Below, one piece after another: positions 8,431 through 15,518 of a stretch of DNA of 64,000 bases. Position 1 is the first letter of the stretch; the number at the start of each line of letters is the position of its first letter. Made by a program: the position numbers and the translations under genes. Below the pieces are notes generated by a model. It was given only the letters and a program-made list of their open reading frames with translations. It was not told where the DNA came from and ran no database searches. The DNA comes from JABSSA01 sp039984715 (lineage in GTDB: Bacteria > Pseudomonadota > Alphaproteobacteria > Rhodobacterales > Rhodobacteraceae): NCBI GenBank assembly GCA_039984715.1, contig JBDWUA010000001.1, forward strand, positions 1 to 64,000. The letters run 5' to 3'.

Positions 8431-9605
8431 TGTTTTCTACACTTGCCAAGCAACCCCCTGACGGGATCCTGCAAATCGCGACCATGTTCCGCGCCGATAC
8501 GCGGGTCGACAAAATCGACCTCGGTGTCGGAGTGTACAAGGATGCGGCGGGCAAGACGCCAATCATGCGGGCCGTTAAGGCCGCTGAGCAGCGCGTTTGG
8601 GAGGAACAGACAACCAAGGCGTATACGTCGCTTGCAGGTGATCCAGCATTCGCTGACGTGATGATTAATCTAATATTGGGTGACACACTTCCCCGAGACC
8701 AGATTTCAGCCGTTGCGACGCCGGGTGGAACAGGTGCCGTACGGCAAGCTTTTGAATTGGCGCGTTATGCCAACGCAAATTGCCGTGTATTTGTGTCGAA
8801 CCCAACCTGGCCCAACCACCTTTCGATTTTGAAATACCTTGGCATTGAAACAGTGCCTTACCGTTATTTTGATGCAGACACGCGCGGCGTTGATTTCGAT
8901 GGGATGATGGCTGACCTTGCAGATGCAAAGCCGGGTGATCTTGTTTTGCTGCATGGGTGTTGTCACAACCCAACTGGGGCCAACTTGAACCCGGTTGAAT
9001 GGCAAGAGGTGATCGCGCTGCTTAACCGCACCGGTGCAACCCCAATGATCGATATCGCCTATCAAGGCTTTGGGGATGGATTGGAAGAAGACGCGGCGGC
9101 AACACGCGCCGTTGTTGCGGGTGTCCCTGAATGCATCATTGCGGGCAGTTGTTCCAAAAACTTTGGAATCTATCGCGAACGTACGGGCATTCTGATGGTG
9201 ACTTCTGCTGATCAGGGGTTAACCCAAGCGACTCTCGCGTTTTTGAATCGCCAGAATTATTCGTTCCCACCAGATCATGGCGCGCGTCTGGTCACGACCA
9301 TTTTGAATGACGAAGCGTTGCGGGTAGATTGGAAAACTGAACTGGAAGACGTTCGTCAATCGATGCTCAGCTTGCGTACCAAACTGGCTGACGAATTGCA
9401 GCGCGTTGCAGGCTCAGACCGCTTTGGGTTTCTGGCTCAGCATCGAGGAATGTTCTCACGCTTGGGCACAACGCCTGAAATGGTTCAAAAGCTGCGTGAA
9501 GATCATGCGATCTATATGATTGGCGACAGTCGAATGAACATCGCGGGTTTGAATGCAAAAACAGTGCCCCTGCTTGCAGAAGCGATTGTCAAAGCGGGCG
9601 TTTGA
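8430..9605 (+). CDS. Aromatic amino acid / aspartate aminotransferase (class I)
   Basis: A PLP-dependent enzyme of 391 residues from the TyrB/AspC family. It moves amino groups between aspartate or aromatic amino acids and 2-oxoglutarate. Visible motifs are IDLGVGVYKDAAGKTPIM near the N-terminus, HGCCHNPTGANL in the middle, and SCSKNFGIYRERTG. In the last, the lysine at about residue 243 should form the Schiff base with PLP. The C-terminus has RMNIAGLN with the substrate carboxylate arginine. Coupling to sseA suggests a role in cysteine or mercaptopyruvate metabolism, which is inference. Confidence 0.9.
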   Translation: MFSTLAKQPPDGILQIATMFRADTRVDKIDLGVGVYKDAAGKTPIMRAVKAAEQRVWEEQTTKAYTSLAGDPAFADVMINLILGDTLPRDQISAVATPGGTGAVRQAFELARYANANCRVFVSNPTWPNHLSILKYLGIETVPYRYFDADTRGVDFDGMMADLADAKPGDLVLLHGCCHNPTGANLNPVEWQEVIALLNRTGATPMIDIAYQGFGDGLEEDAAATRAVVAGVPECIIAGSCSKNFGIYRERTGILMVTSADQGLTQATLAFLNRQNYSFPPDHGARLVTTILNDEALRVDWKTELEDVRQSMLSLRTKLADELQRVAGSDRFGFLAQHRGMFSRLGTTPEMVQKLREDHAIYMIGDSRMNIAGLNAKTVPLLAEAIVKAGV

Positions 9606-9630
9606 GCGCGCATAGCATTGAACATCTGAC

Positions 9631-9705
9631 GTCTTGTTCCGCGGCCGATCTGTGGGACAAGACTGCCAAAGTTATTGTTCCTGTGGGTCGTTCTTTGCCG
9701 ACCCA
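9631..9705. other. Two hairpins downstream of the aminotransferase gene
   Basis: Two inverted repeats follow the aminotransferase stop. The first pairs GTCTTGTTCC (9631-9640) with GGGACAAGAC (9655-9664), one wobble. The second pairs TGGGTCG (9684-9690) with CGACCCA (9699-9705). Neither is followed at once by a T run on the plus strand, although a six-T run lies at 9725-9730. They may end or protect the sseA-aminotransferase mRNA. Confidence 0.4.
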
Positions 9706-9746
9706 ATGGTTCCGCTCAAATCTCTTTTTTGGCCACCGATGAATCG

Positions 9747-9773
9747 AAAAAAACCCCGCCACGAAGGGCGGGG
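9747..9773 (-). terminator. Rho-independent terminator after ccrM
   Basis: On the minus strand CCCCGCC (from 9773) pairs with GGCGGGG (ending at 9754) around a six-base loop, followed by a run of seven Ts. It lies 70 bp past the ccrM stop codon in the right orientation. The plus strand has no T run here, so it serves ccrM rather than the converging aminotransferase gene. Confidence 0.85.
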
Positions 9774-9844
9774 ATAAGTTTAGTACCTGGCTCGAGGTGA
9801 ACCTAAAGACCACAGGCACCGGCGGTATTTTTTGGAGGGTGGTA

Positions 9845-10942
9845 TTAGTCGTGCATCTCGGAGCGAACTTGTTGGCGCAACACGTCGATTGAAACGGTTT
9901 TGCCATCGCGCCGAAAGTGCCAATAAGTCCATCCGTTACAGCTTGGAGCGCCTTCAAGAGCAGCTCCAACCTGATGAATTGATCCTTTGATGTCATGGCC
10001 AACCAACGTGCCGTCAGCGCGGACCTTAGCCATGTCACCACGTGGGGAATAAAGAGCTTCGCCGGGGCGCAACATACCACGTTCGACCAACTGTCCAAAG
10101 GGCACGCGCGGTTGCGCACGTTTCGATTGGCTGACCTCTAGTGCGGATTTGTCGAACTTGCGTACATTGGCAAGACGCTTCTTGGCCACCTTGCGATAGG
10201 ATTCTTCACGTTCGATCCCGATGAATTCACGACCGAGCATCTTGGCCACGGCGCCAGTTGTGCCAGTGCCAAAGAACGGATCCAAAACCACGTCGCCGGG
10301 GTTCGTCGTGCCAAGAATGACGCGATGCAACAGGCTTTCGGGTTTCTGTGTCGGATGCGCTTTGTCGCCGTTCTCATCTTTGAGACGCTCATGACCGGTG
10401 CAAATAGGCAGAACCCAGTCCGAACGCATCTGGATGCCTTCGTTTAGCGCCTTCAAGGCTTCGTAGTTGAACGTGTATTTCGCAGCTTCGTCGCGGCTGG
10501 CCCAGATCAATGTCTCGTGTGCATTGGTCAAGCGTTTGCCGCGGAAGTTGGGCATGGGATTGGATTTGCGCCACACGACGTCATTCAAAATCCAGAACCC
10601 AAGGTCCTGCAGTGTCGTGCCAAGGCGGAAGACGTTGTGATACGATCCGATGACCCAAATCGCGCCGTTTGGCTTAAGGATGCGTCGCGCTTCTGTCAGC
10701 CATGCGGTTGTGAAATCGTCATAGGCCTTGAAGCCGGAAAATTGGTCCCATTCGTCGTCCACAGCATCGACTTTGGAATTGTCGGGGCGATGCAGATCGC
10801 CTTTGAGCTGTAGATTGTAGGGTGGATCCGCGAAGATCAAATCAATAGAGGCCGCTGGCAGCCCCCGCATCGCTTCGATGCATTCACCCGCAATAATTTC
10901 GTTCAAAGGAAGCGCTTCAGCGCCCTTTATATGTTTGGTCAT
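9845..10942 (-). CDS. ccrM: Cell-cycle DNA adenine methyltransferase CcrM (GANTC)
   Basis: CcrM methylates adenine in GANTC and is a cell-cycle regulator in alphaproteobacteria. The protein has 365 residues. The catalytic motif DPPYNLQL starts at residue 39. The SAM-binding motif DPFFGTGTTG lies near residue 220, the order of the beta-class methylases. The C-terminal 90 residues form the extra domain found in CcrM, ending in GKTVSIDVLRQQVR. It lies downstream of rnhB on the same strand, as in related genomes. Three GANTC sites lie directly upstream and suggest methylation-sensitive control. Confidence 0.96.
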   Translation of the reverse strand: MTKHIKGAEALPLNEIIAGECIEAMRGLPAASIDLIFADPPYNLQLKGDLHRPDNSKVDAVDDEWDQFSGFKAYDDFTTAWLTEARRILKPNGAIWVIGSYHNVFRLGTTLQDLGFWILNDVVWRKSNPMPNFRGKRLTNAHETLIWASRDEAAKYTFNYEALKALNEGIQMRSDWVLPICTGHERLKDENGDKAHPTQKPESLLHRVILGTTNPGDVVLDPFFGTGTTGAVAKMLGREFIGIEREESYRKVAKKRLANVRKFDKSALEVSQSKRAQPRVPFGQLVERGMLRPGEALYSPRGDMAKVRADGTLVGHDIKGSIHQVGAALEGAPSCNGWTYWHFRRDGKTVSIDVLRQQVRSEMHD

Positions 10943-10992
10943 CGTTTGCCTCTGTCCGTGACGCTTATGCGTTCTGTGGTTGATCCCAAGAT

Positions 10993-11031
10993 GAGTCAGA
11001 GGCGATTCGCCGTCAATTTCTTTTTTGATTC
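10993..11031. promoter_or_regulatory. Cluster of three GANTC sites upstream of ccrM
   Basis: GAGTC (10993-10997), GATTC (11004-11008) and GATTC (11027-11031) fall within 39 bases just before the ccrM start at 10942. A GANTC site is expected about once per 256 bases at random. In Caulobacter, methylation of GANTC sites in the ccrM leader is known to turn the gene down. Similar feedback here is inferred from position only. Confidence 0.6.
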
Positions 11032-11644
11032 AACTGGTTAAGTTTTTCCCTTGATACAAGATATTGTGGACGGGTTTGAACGACCGTCTATGGTGTGGGG
11101 TCACGCCAAGATTTTGAAGCGCAGCTTTGTGGCTTTTCGACGGGTATCCCTTGTTGGATTCCCAGCCATAGCCCGGATGCTGTTGCGCCAAATCCACCAT
11201 GATGGCATCACGCCTTTCTTTTGCCACAATTGAGGCCGCTGCAATCGATAGAGAACGCGCGTCTCCTCGCACGATTGCGGTGGCTGGATGACGCAGATCT
11301 CGGGGGATCATGTTCCCGTCAATCAACACATGATCTGGTGAAGCAGGCAAAGCATGGACAGCACGCGTCATGGCCAAGTGCGCGGCACGTAGGATGTTGA
11401 TTTCGTCGATTTCTTCGACCGAAGCCATCCCAACGCCGACATGGGCGTGTTGCAAGAGTAAGGTCAAAAGGCTCGCGCGACGTTTGGGGCTTAATTTTTT
11501 GCTGTCATCTAAACCATCGGGAATGTCACTGGGGTCCAGTATGACGGCAGCCGCAACAACCGGACCCGCCAACGGCCCGCGCCCGGCTTCGTCTACGCCA
11601 GCGATCAAACCATTAAAACTACTCTCAATTTCAAAGTCAGGCAT
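11030..11644 (-). CDS. rnhB: Ribonuclease HII
   Basis: RNase HII cuts RNA in RNA-DNA hybrids and removes single ribonucleotides misplaced in DNA. The protein has 204 residues. The N-terminal motif GVDEAGRGPLAGPVVAAAVIL holds the paired acidic residues D18 and E19. The later LIDGN supplies a third, near residue 109. The ATG follows GGGAGAA. It is probably cotranscribed with ccrM, 87 bp downstream, a conserved alphaproteobacterial pairing. Confidence 0.95.
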   Translation of the reverse strand: MPDFEIESSFNGLIAGVDEAGRGPLAGPVVAAAVILDPSDIPDGLDDSKKLSPKRRASLLTLLLQHAHVGVGMASVEEIDEINILRAAHLAMTRAVHALPASPDHVLIDGNMIPRDLRHPATAIVRGDARSLSIAAASIVAKERRDAIMVDLAQQHPGYGWESNKGYPSKSHKAALQNLGVTPHHRRSFKPVHNILYQGKNLTS

Positions 11645-11747
11645 CGACGTTCTCCCATTCGCACCATTTATCTCGCCGCGCGGTCTAATTGTTAAGGGCT
11701 TTCCGAAAATGTTTGTAGCAGAATGATCGTTCTGTTATGAGGACTCC

Positions 11748-12332
11748 ATGCCTAGGCGCGCACAACATAGCAAAGAGAACTTGGTCGAACTGGCGTTAGA
11801 GCAGTTCTGGACCGCCGGATATTTTGCAAGCTCAATGGATGACCTCGTTAAATCAACAGGGGTAAGCCGCTACGGAATCTATTCTGCGTTCGGCGGCAAA
11901 GACGAACTTTTCTTGGCTTGTTTTGAAGTCTACCAAAAGACGGTCGTAACCCCGGCCTTTGCCCAAGTCGAAGCGCTAGGTGCAGATCTGGATGCAGTGC
12001 GCCGCTATTTCGAATACCAAATTCAACGTGCATCTGAGGCCGGGTTGCCGGGGCCAGGATGCCTTGTTGCCAATTCAACGACCGAGGTTGCCCCGGTGAT
12101 GCCGGAAGCCAAAGCCATGGTTGAGGCACATAACGCCCGCCTAAAAAGCGGATTTACCAACGCACTCAACAATTCCGGAACAGGCGATGCCAAGGTCGTG
12201 CACGCACTTGCGGACGTAATGGTGGTTTTCACCAACGGGTTCTGGGCAACGTCGCGGGTTACTAATGATGCAGAGACCTTGCGCAGCTGTGTCGAAGATT
12301 TTCTGAACATGATAGAAGAGGCAGCAAAATGA
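11748..12332 (+). CDS. TetR-family transcriptional regulator
   Basis: The 194-residue protein has a TetR-type helix-turn-helix at about residues 10-55: LALEQFWTAGYFASSMDDLV then STGVSRYGIYSAFGGKDELF. The ligand-binding half is variable and contains CLVANSTTEVAP, seen in regulators of the AcrR/YxaF-like branch. The ATG has AGGA upstream. The stop overlaps the start of the following small membrane gene (ATGA), so the regulator probably controls its own two-gene unit. The ligand is unknown. Confidence 0.88.
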   Translation: MPRRAQHSKENLVELALEQFWTAGYFASSMDDLVKSTGVSRYGIYSAFGGKDELFLACFEVYQKTVVTPAFAQVEALGADLDAVRRYFEYQIQRASEAGLPGPGCLVANSTTEVAPVMPEAKAMVEAHNARLKSGFTNALNNSGTGDAKVVHALADVMVVFTNGFWATSRVTNDAETLRSCVEDFLNMIEEAAK

Positions 12333-12784
12333 CCTTTGCACAGGTGAGCCCATCGAACACATTAAAGGCAGGTCTGGGTTTGGCGCTATGCCTCAATTTC
12401 CTGTGGATCAATATCTCGGAAGTGTTTCGCTATTTCGTATTCATAATGCCGATGATGCGGGACGCGTTTCCTGACATTGCAGGCGTCGCGCCGATGAACA
12501 TGTCTGTTTTTCTTATCTGGGGTGTGTGGGACACGATCCTCGTCTTGGCAGCCACGTTGATTCCTTGGATCAGTTTTGACCGTTTTGGAACAAACGTGCG
12601 TCACGCCATACTGGCAGGCACAGGTGTGTGGGCAACAGTGTTTGTTATCCTGTGGCTTGGACTTTGGAACATGAACCTAACTACCCTCGCAATTGTCGGT
12701 GTCGCGTTGCCACTTGCCTTGATCGAAATGTTGGGTGCCGCATTGATTGTGATGTGGTCGAAAAAACGCGTCGGCACCATCTGA
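12329..12784 (+). CDS. Four-helix membrane protein, function unknown
   Basis: This 151-residue protein has four likely membrane helices, at about residues 12-38, 58-82, 92-113 and 118-142. It starts four bases inside the end of the TetR gene, so its expression is coupled to that regulator. The segment between helices one and two (MPMMRDAFPDIAGVAPMNMS) is probably outside the membrane. I do not recognise a transporter or enzyme signature. A TetR-controlled small membrane protein could be a stress or detergent response factor, but that is only an analogy. Confidence 0.7.
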   Translation: MTFAQVSPSNTLKAGLGLALCLNFLWINISEVFRYFVFIMPMMRDAFPDIAGVAPMNMSVFLIWGVWDTILVLAATLIPWISFDRFGTNVRHAILAGTGVWATVFVILWLGLWNMNLTTLAIVGVALPLALIEMLGAALIVMWSKKRVGTI

Positions 12785-12799
12785 ACCAGAAATGAGAAC

Positions 12800-12832
12800 A
12801 AAAAAGGGGGAGGCGTCCCGAAACGCCTCCCC
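12800..12832 (-). terminator. Rho-independent terminator for the 12886-13350 gene
   Basis: A perfect ten-base stem, GGGGAGGCGT (12807-12816) with ACGCCTCCCC (12823-12832), has a six-base loop. On the minus strand the stem is followed by CTTTTTT, so the terminator serves the minus-strand gene that ends at 12886. The converging plus-strand gene ends 16 bases away and may share it as a barrier. Confidence 0.85.
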
Positions 12833-12885
12833 AAGAGTACTCCGACCCGAAACAGGGAACACAACTGGGCGGAGTCTACCCGTTC

Positions 12886-13350
12886 TTAACGGCGGGCAAC
12901 TTTGAAACCATTTTTGCTGAGGCACCGGGCGCTATACACAGTATGATGTCCGCGGTTGGCGCGTACCGAGCGTGCACAGTGCTGTGGTAGGCTATTGGTG
13001 AAGCCGTAATTTTTGTTCAGGCAATTACGCCCAAATGCGGAAAAGCTGCCGCGGCGGTCCCGAAAGTTGTGCAAGCAATGCCGTGGCAGAAATTTGCGAT
13101 TTACGCGCTTGGGTAATGGGCGCGGCTGAACATGGCGATGCACTTTGGGTTGCGCAGGATAAGAGTGTTGCGCAGCGCGCTCTTTCTTTTTGTCGCGAGA
13201 GCTTTTGATGGCAGCCCCAAGAATTGCGATGCCGGCGATGGCGGCCAAAGCGCGGGCGACTTCTTCGTCACCGGCGCGGGCTGGTTGTGTGGCGAAGACC
13301 GTGATTGCAACGGACATGGCAGTTACGGCGGCGATGAATTGGCGATGCAT
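12886..13350 (-). CDS. Secreted basic protein with a duplicated cysteine motif
   Basis: The protein has 154 residues. A signal peptide (core FIAAVTAMSVAITVFA, cleavage near ARA-G, residue 26) is followed by a short hydrophobic stretch (ALAAIAGIAILGAAI) and a basic, histidine-rich linker. The C-terminal 65 residues are two copies of one unit: LPRHC...RDRRG...FGRNCLNKNYGF and LPQHC...RANRG...YSARCLSKNGF, two cysteines in each. Proteins of this layout occur in Rhodobacteraceae; no function is known to me. A strong terminator follows it. It probably acts in the periplasm or at the membrane. Confidence 0.7.
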   Translation of the reverse strand: MHRQFIAAVTAMSVAITVFATQPARAGDEEVARALAAIAGIAILGAAIKSSRDKKKERAAQHSYPAQPKVHRHVQPRPLPKRVNRKFLPRHCLHNFRDRRGSFSAFGRNCLNKNYGFTNSLPQHCARSVRANRGHHTVYSARCLSKNGFKVARR

Positions 13351-13451
13351 GGGCAGCTCCTTATTTGGTCAGTGCGATCCGGCGTTTTGTATGTGACCGG
13401 GCTGATCCAAAGGTGGGGCAGGGTGCATCAGACAGGCAATAACAGGCTCAT

Positions 13452-13503
13452 GTTATCGAATATCAGCCAAGACAAATCCCTATGGTTATTGAATATCATC
13501 CAA
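13452..13503. repeat. Direct repeat in a divergent promoter region
   Basis: Two 19-base copies, GTTATCGAATATCAGCCAA (13452-13470) and the same with T and T replacing C and G (13485-13503), match at 17 of 19 positions. Their starts are 33 bases apart, about three helical turns. They lie between the minus-strand secreted protein gene (start 13350) and the plus-strand gene at 13524, where a regulator would bind. Confidence 0.6.
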
Positions 13504-13523
13504 ATCCCGCGCATCTTACCGAC

Positions 13524-13802
13524 ATGAAACAGATTGTTCTTTCCGTACTGCTTTATGCTGGCCTGACTGTGATGGCGTCGGCGCAGTGTTACGCGGATTA
13601 CAAAGCCAAGAAAGACAACCCCTTGCGGTTGCACTATGGCGTGGCGCAAGTCAGCGCCTGCAATCGCTCGACGGCACAGAACGAATTGGCCCGACGTTTG
13701 ACGGCAAAGGGTTGGACGCTTTTGCAGGTCGTGTCGGTCTTTGGGCCTGAGGGGCTGAGTCAAAGGAAAGACAGTGCCGGACAGTACTACCTCCGCTTCT
13801 GA
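13524..13802 (+). CDS. Small secreted protein, conserved in Rhodobacteraceae
   Basis: The ATG at 13524 gives 92 residues with a signal peptide (QIVLSVLLYAGLTVMASAQ). The mature part reads CYADYKAKKDNPLRLHYGV, then a cysteine-containing segment, then GWTLLQVVSVFGPEGLSQRK and a YYLRF end. I recognise the QCYADYKAKxDNPLRLHYGV pattern as typical of short Rhodobacteraceae proteins with no assigned function. The following gene begins inside its last 29 bases, so the two are coupled. Confidence 0.72.
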   Translation: MKQIVLSVLLYAGLTVMASAQCYADYKAKKDNPLRLHYGVAQVSACNRSTAQNELARRLTAKGWTLLQVVSVFGPEGLSQRKDSAGQYYLRF

Positions 13803-14478
13803 CAATCGCAAGACAGGGGACCGGATGGTTCTTTTGGGTCTTGCCGGTATTGTCGTGACCTTAGGCATCGCTGCGGTCTTGTTGTTTGTGAATCTGCCAG
13901 ATGCAAACGCGTTTGACGCGCGTGTTGAACGTATGTTCATTGAAAATGCGGATTTGACCAGCCAAGCTGAGATCAAGCTGTTGGAGATTTTGGCCCAATC
14001 CGGAACGGCATTTTCAGATACGTTAACAAGCTACCGAGTCGTTATATTTGTATTGCTCGTATTTGCTGCGGGTATGATGGTGGCCGCCCTAGTCTTTTTG
14101 CTGTTGTTGGTCAGCCTGAACCGTCGCTTCGCGCAAATTGAGCGGACGGGTATTCAGGTCAATTCGCTGTTGATCAGTCGCGAAGAAAACAAAGTCTATT
14201 TGAACAATATGGGCTTTAAGCTGACCGAAGCTGCGATGGAAACCATTGGTGTCCTCGCCGAAGCGCGTATGGATGACGACGTATTGACGGGTTCAGAACT
14301 CGAAGCGTTGATCTCGGGACGTTCAGCCGTGGATTGCGAAGAAGCCGCAGGCGCGACGCGGATCAAAAGGCTGCGTGACGGGCTGGGCAACCAGATGATT
14401 AGCGAATTGTTGGTCAAGAACATTGCGCGTCGTGGCTATATGCTGTCCGTTGAAAAAGACGTGATACGCGTGCTGTAA
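13774..14478 (+). CDS. Membrane-anchored protein with a C-terminal OmpR-like winged-helix domain
   Basis: A GTG start at 13774 (AGGAAAG upstream) gives 234 residues; an ATG at 13825 is an alternative. Two membrane helices are visible, at about residues 18-40 and 88-115, with about 45 residues between them. The cytoplasmic C-terminal domain (about 140-234) reads FKLTEAAMETIGVLAEA, LTGSELEALISGR, GATRIKRLRDGLG and IARRGYMLSVE. This order matches the OmpR/PhoB effector domain (LT..E...L..L, SR..L, I.RLR..L, RG.GY.L). It resembles a ToxR-type membrane regulator with reversed order. DNA binding is inferred. Confidence 0.65.
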   Translation: MPDSTTSASDNRKTGDRMVLLGLAGIVVTLGIAAVLLFVNLPDANAFDARVERMFIENADLTSQAEIKLLEILAQSGTAFSDTLTSYRVVIFVLLVFAAGMMVAALVFLLLLVSLNRRFAQIERTGIQVNSLLISREENKVYLNNMGFKLTEAAMETIGVLAEARMDDDVLTGSELEALISGRSAVDCEEAAGATRIKRLRDGLGNQMISELLVKNIARRGYMLSVEKDVIRVL

Positions 14479-14624
14479 CATGGATGCCTACAAGACTTTG
14501 CGGTTTGATAAATCCTCGAGGGAGATTGGGCCTTCGAGGTATCTGAGACAATGTCGGCTTGCCAATCGAACGTACATTGCCTGAGCCAGAGTTGGATTTC
14601 GAATTGGCTAAGTAGGAAAATGTA

Positions 14625-15389
14625 ATGGGTTTGCGTCCCATAGGTCGACTTGTACAAGCTGATATTCATGGAATATTGCCAAGAATTGGCCGCGCACCTC
14701 ACGCCAGTTGGCATCCGATTCTGAAAGACATCGCTGATCAATTTAAGATGGCCAACGCGAATGGTCTGTTTTCAATGGCGGTGCGGGGGTCCGTTGCTCG
14801 TGGGGCTTCTGTCAGTGAAGCAGCTGATTTGGATCTGGTTCTCATTTTTGATGATACCGCACTGTCAATTAAAGACATTGGCTGTAATGCGATCCAGGGT
14901 GTTCCGGTTGAGATCTCTTTCATCCCATGTGCCGATTTTCATACCCACGAAGATTGGGCATGGATGAGGTTCACCCTTGCTCACAGTGGTTACACGGTCT
15001 TCGGACATGATTATCTGCCTGAACTCTTAGAGCCGCAAATCGGACCGCATTGCGTCGCCCATCTGCGTGACGCAGACAGATGGCTGAGGCAATGGGAAAT
15101 ATATTGGGAAGAGGACAAGGATTATCACGCCATCTGCGAATGGCTGATGAAACGCATTGTTCGTTCACTGTTTGAAAGCCAACTGAAGCAACTCAATGGG
15201 TATACACGTGATATCTATCCGTGTTTTCAGGTTGCGGTTGAGGCGTTCCCACATTTGCGCTGCGCGATGTTAAAAGCCGCTGAACTGGCTGTTTCGCCAG
15301 ATGATAACCAAGATGATATTTTAAAAATTGTCGATCAGTTGTCACCAATCTTGTTGTCCAAACAAACAGCATTGTTCAACGACGTTTAG
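14625..15389 (+). CDS. Nucleotidyltransferase-domain protein
   Basis: This 254-residue protein has the Pol-beta-like nucleotidyltransferase signature: SMAVRGSVARGASVSEAADLDLVLIF. The GS motif is followed by the metal-binding pair DLD, near residues 66-68, and a third strand VPVEISFI. The C-terminal half is helical (EWLMKRIVRSLFESQLKQL), as in aminoglycoside and tRNA-type nucleotidyltransferases. The substrate is unknown; it could be an antibiotic, a protein (AMPylation) or a toxin-antitoxin type target. No HEPN partner gene is adjacent. It is a single-gene unit with its own strong terminator. Confidence 0.72.
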   Translation: MGLRPIGRLVQADIHGILPRIGRAPHASWHPILKDIADQFKMANANGLFSMAVRGSVARGASVSEAADLDLVLIFDDTALSIKDIGCNAIQGVPVEISFIPCADFHTHEDWAWMRFTLAHSGYTVFGHDYLPELLEPQIGPHCVAHLRDADRWLRQWEIYWEEDKDYHAICEWLMKRIVRSLFESQLKQLNGYTRDIYPCFQVAVEAFPHLRCAMLKAAELAVSPDDNQDDILKIVDQLSPILLSKQTALFNDV

Positions 15390-15405
15390 AATGGACCCTT
15401 GGACG

Positions 15406-15441
15406 CCAACACGCACTATTTGTGCGAGTTGGCTTTTTTTG
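15406..15441 (+). terminator. Rho-independent terminator after the nucleotidyltransferase gene
   Basis: GCCAAC-a-CGCAC (15406-15417) pairs with GTGCG-a-GTTGGC (15423-15434), one A-A mismatch and a five-base loop, followed by seven Ts. It lies 17 bases after the stop codon on the plus strand. Confidence 0.9.
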
Positions 15442-15518
15442 AAACTCCGGGACCCGGCCAGTGCAAAGTCGCTTCTGTTCAGGTGTCCAAAGTAGTGGAA
15501 CGCACCGCTATCCTTTGA

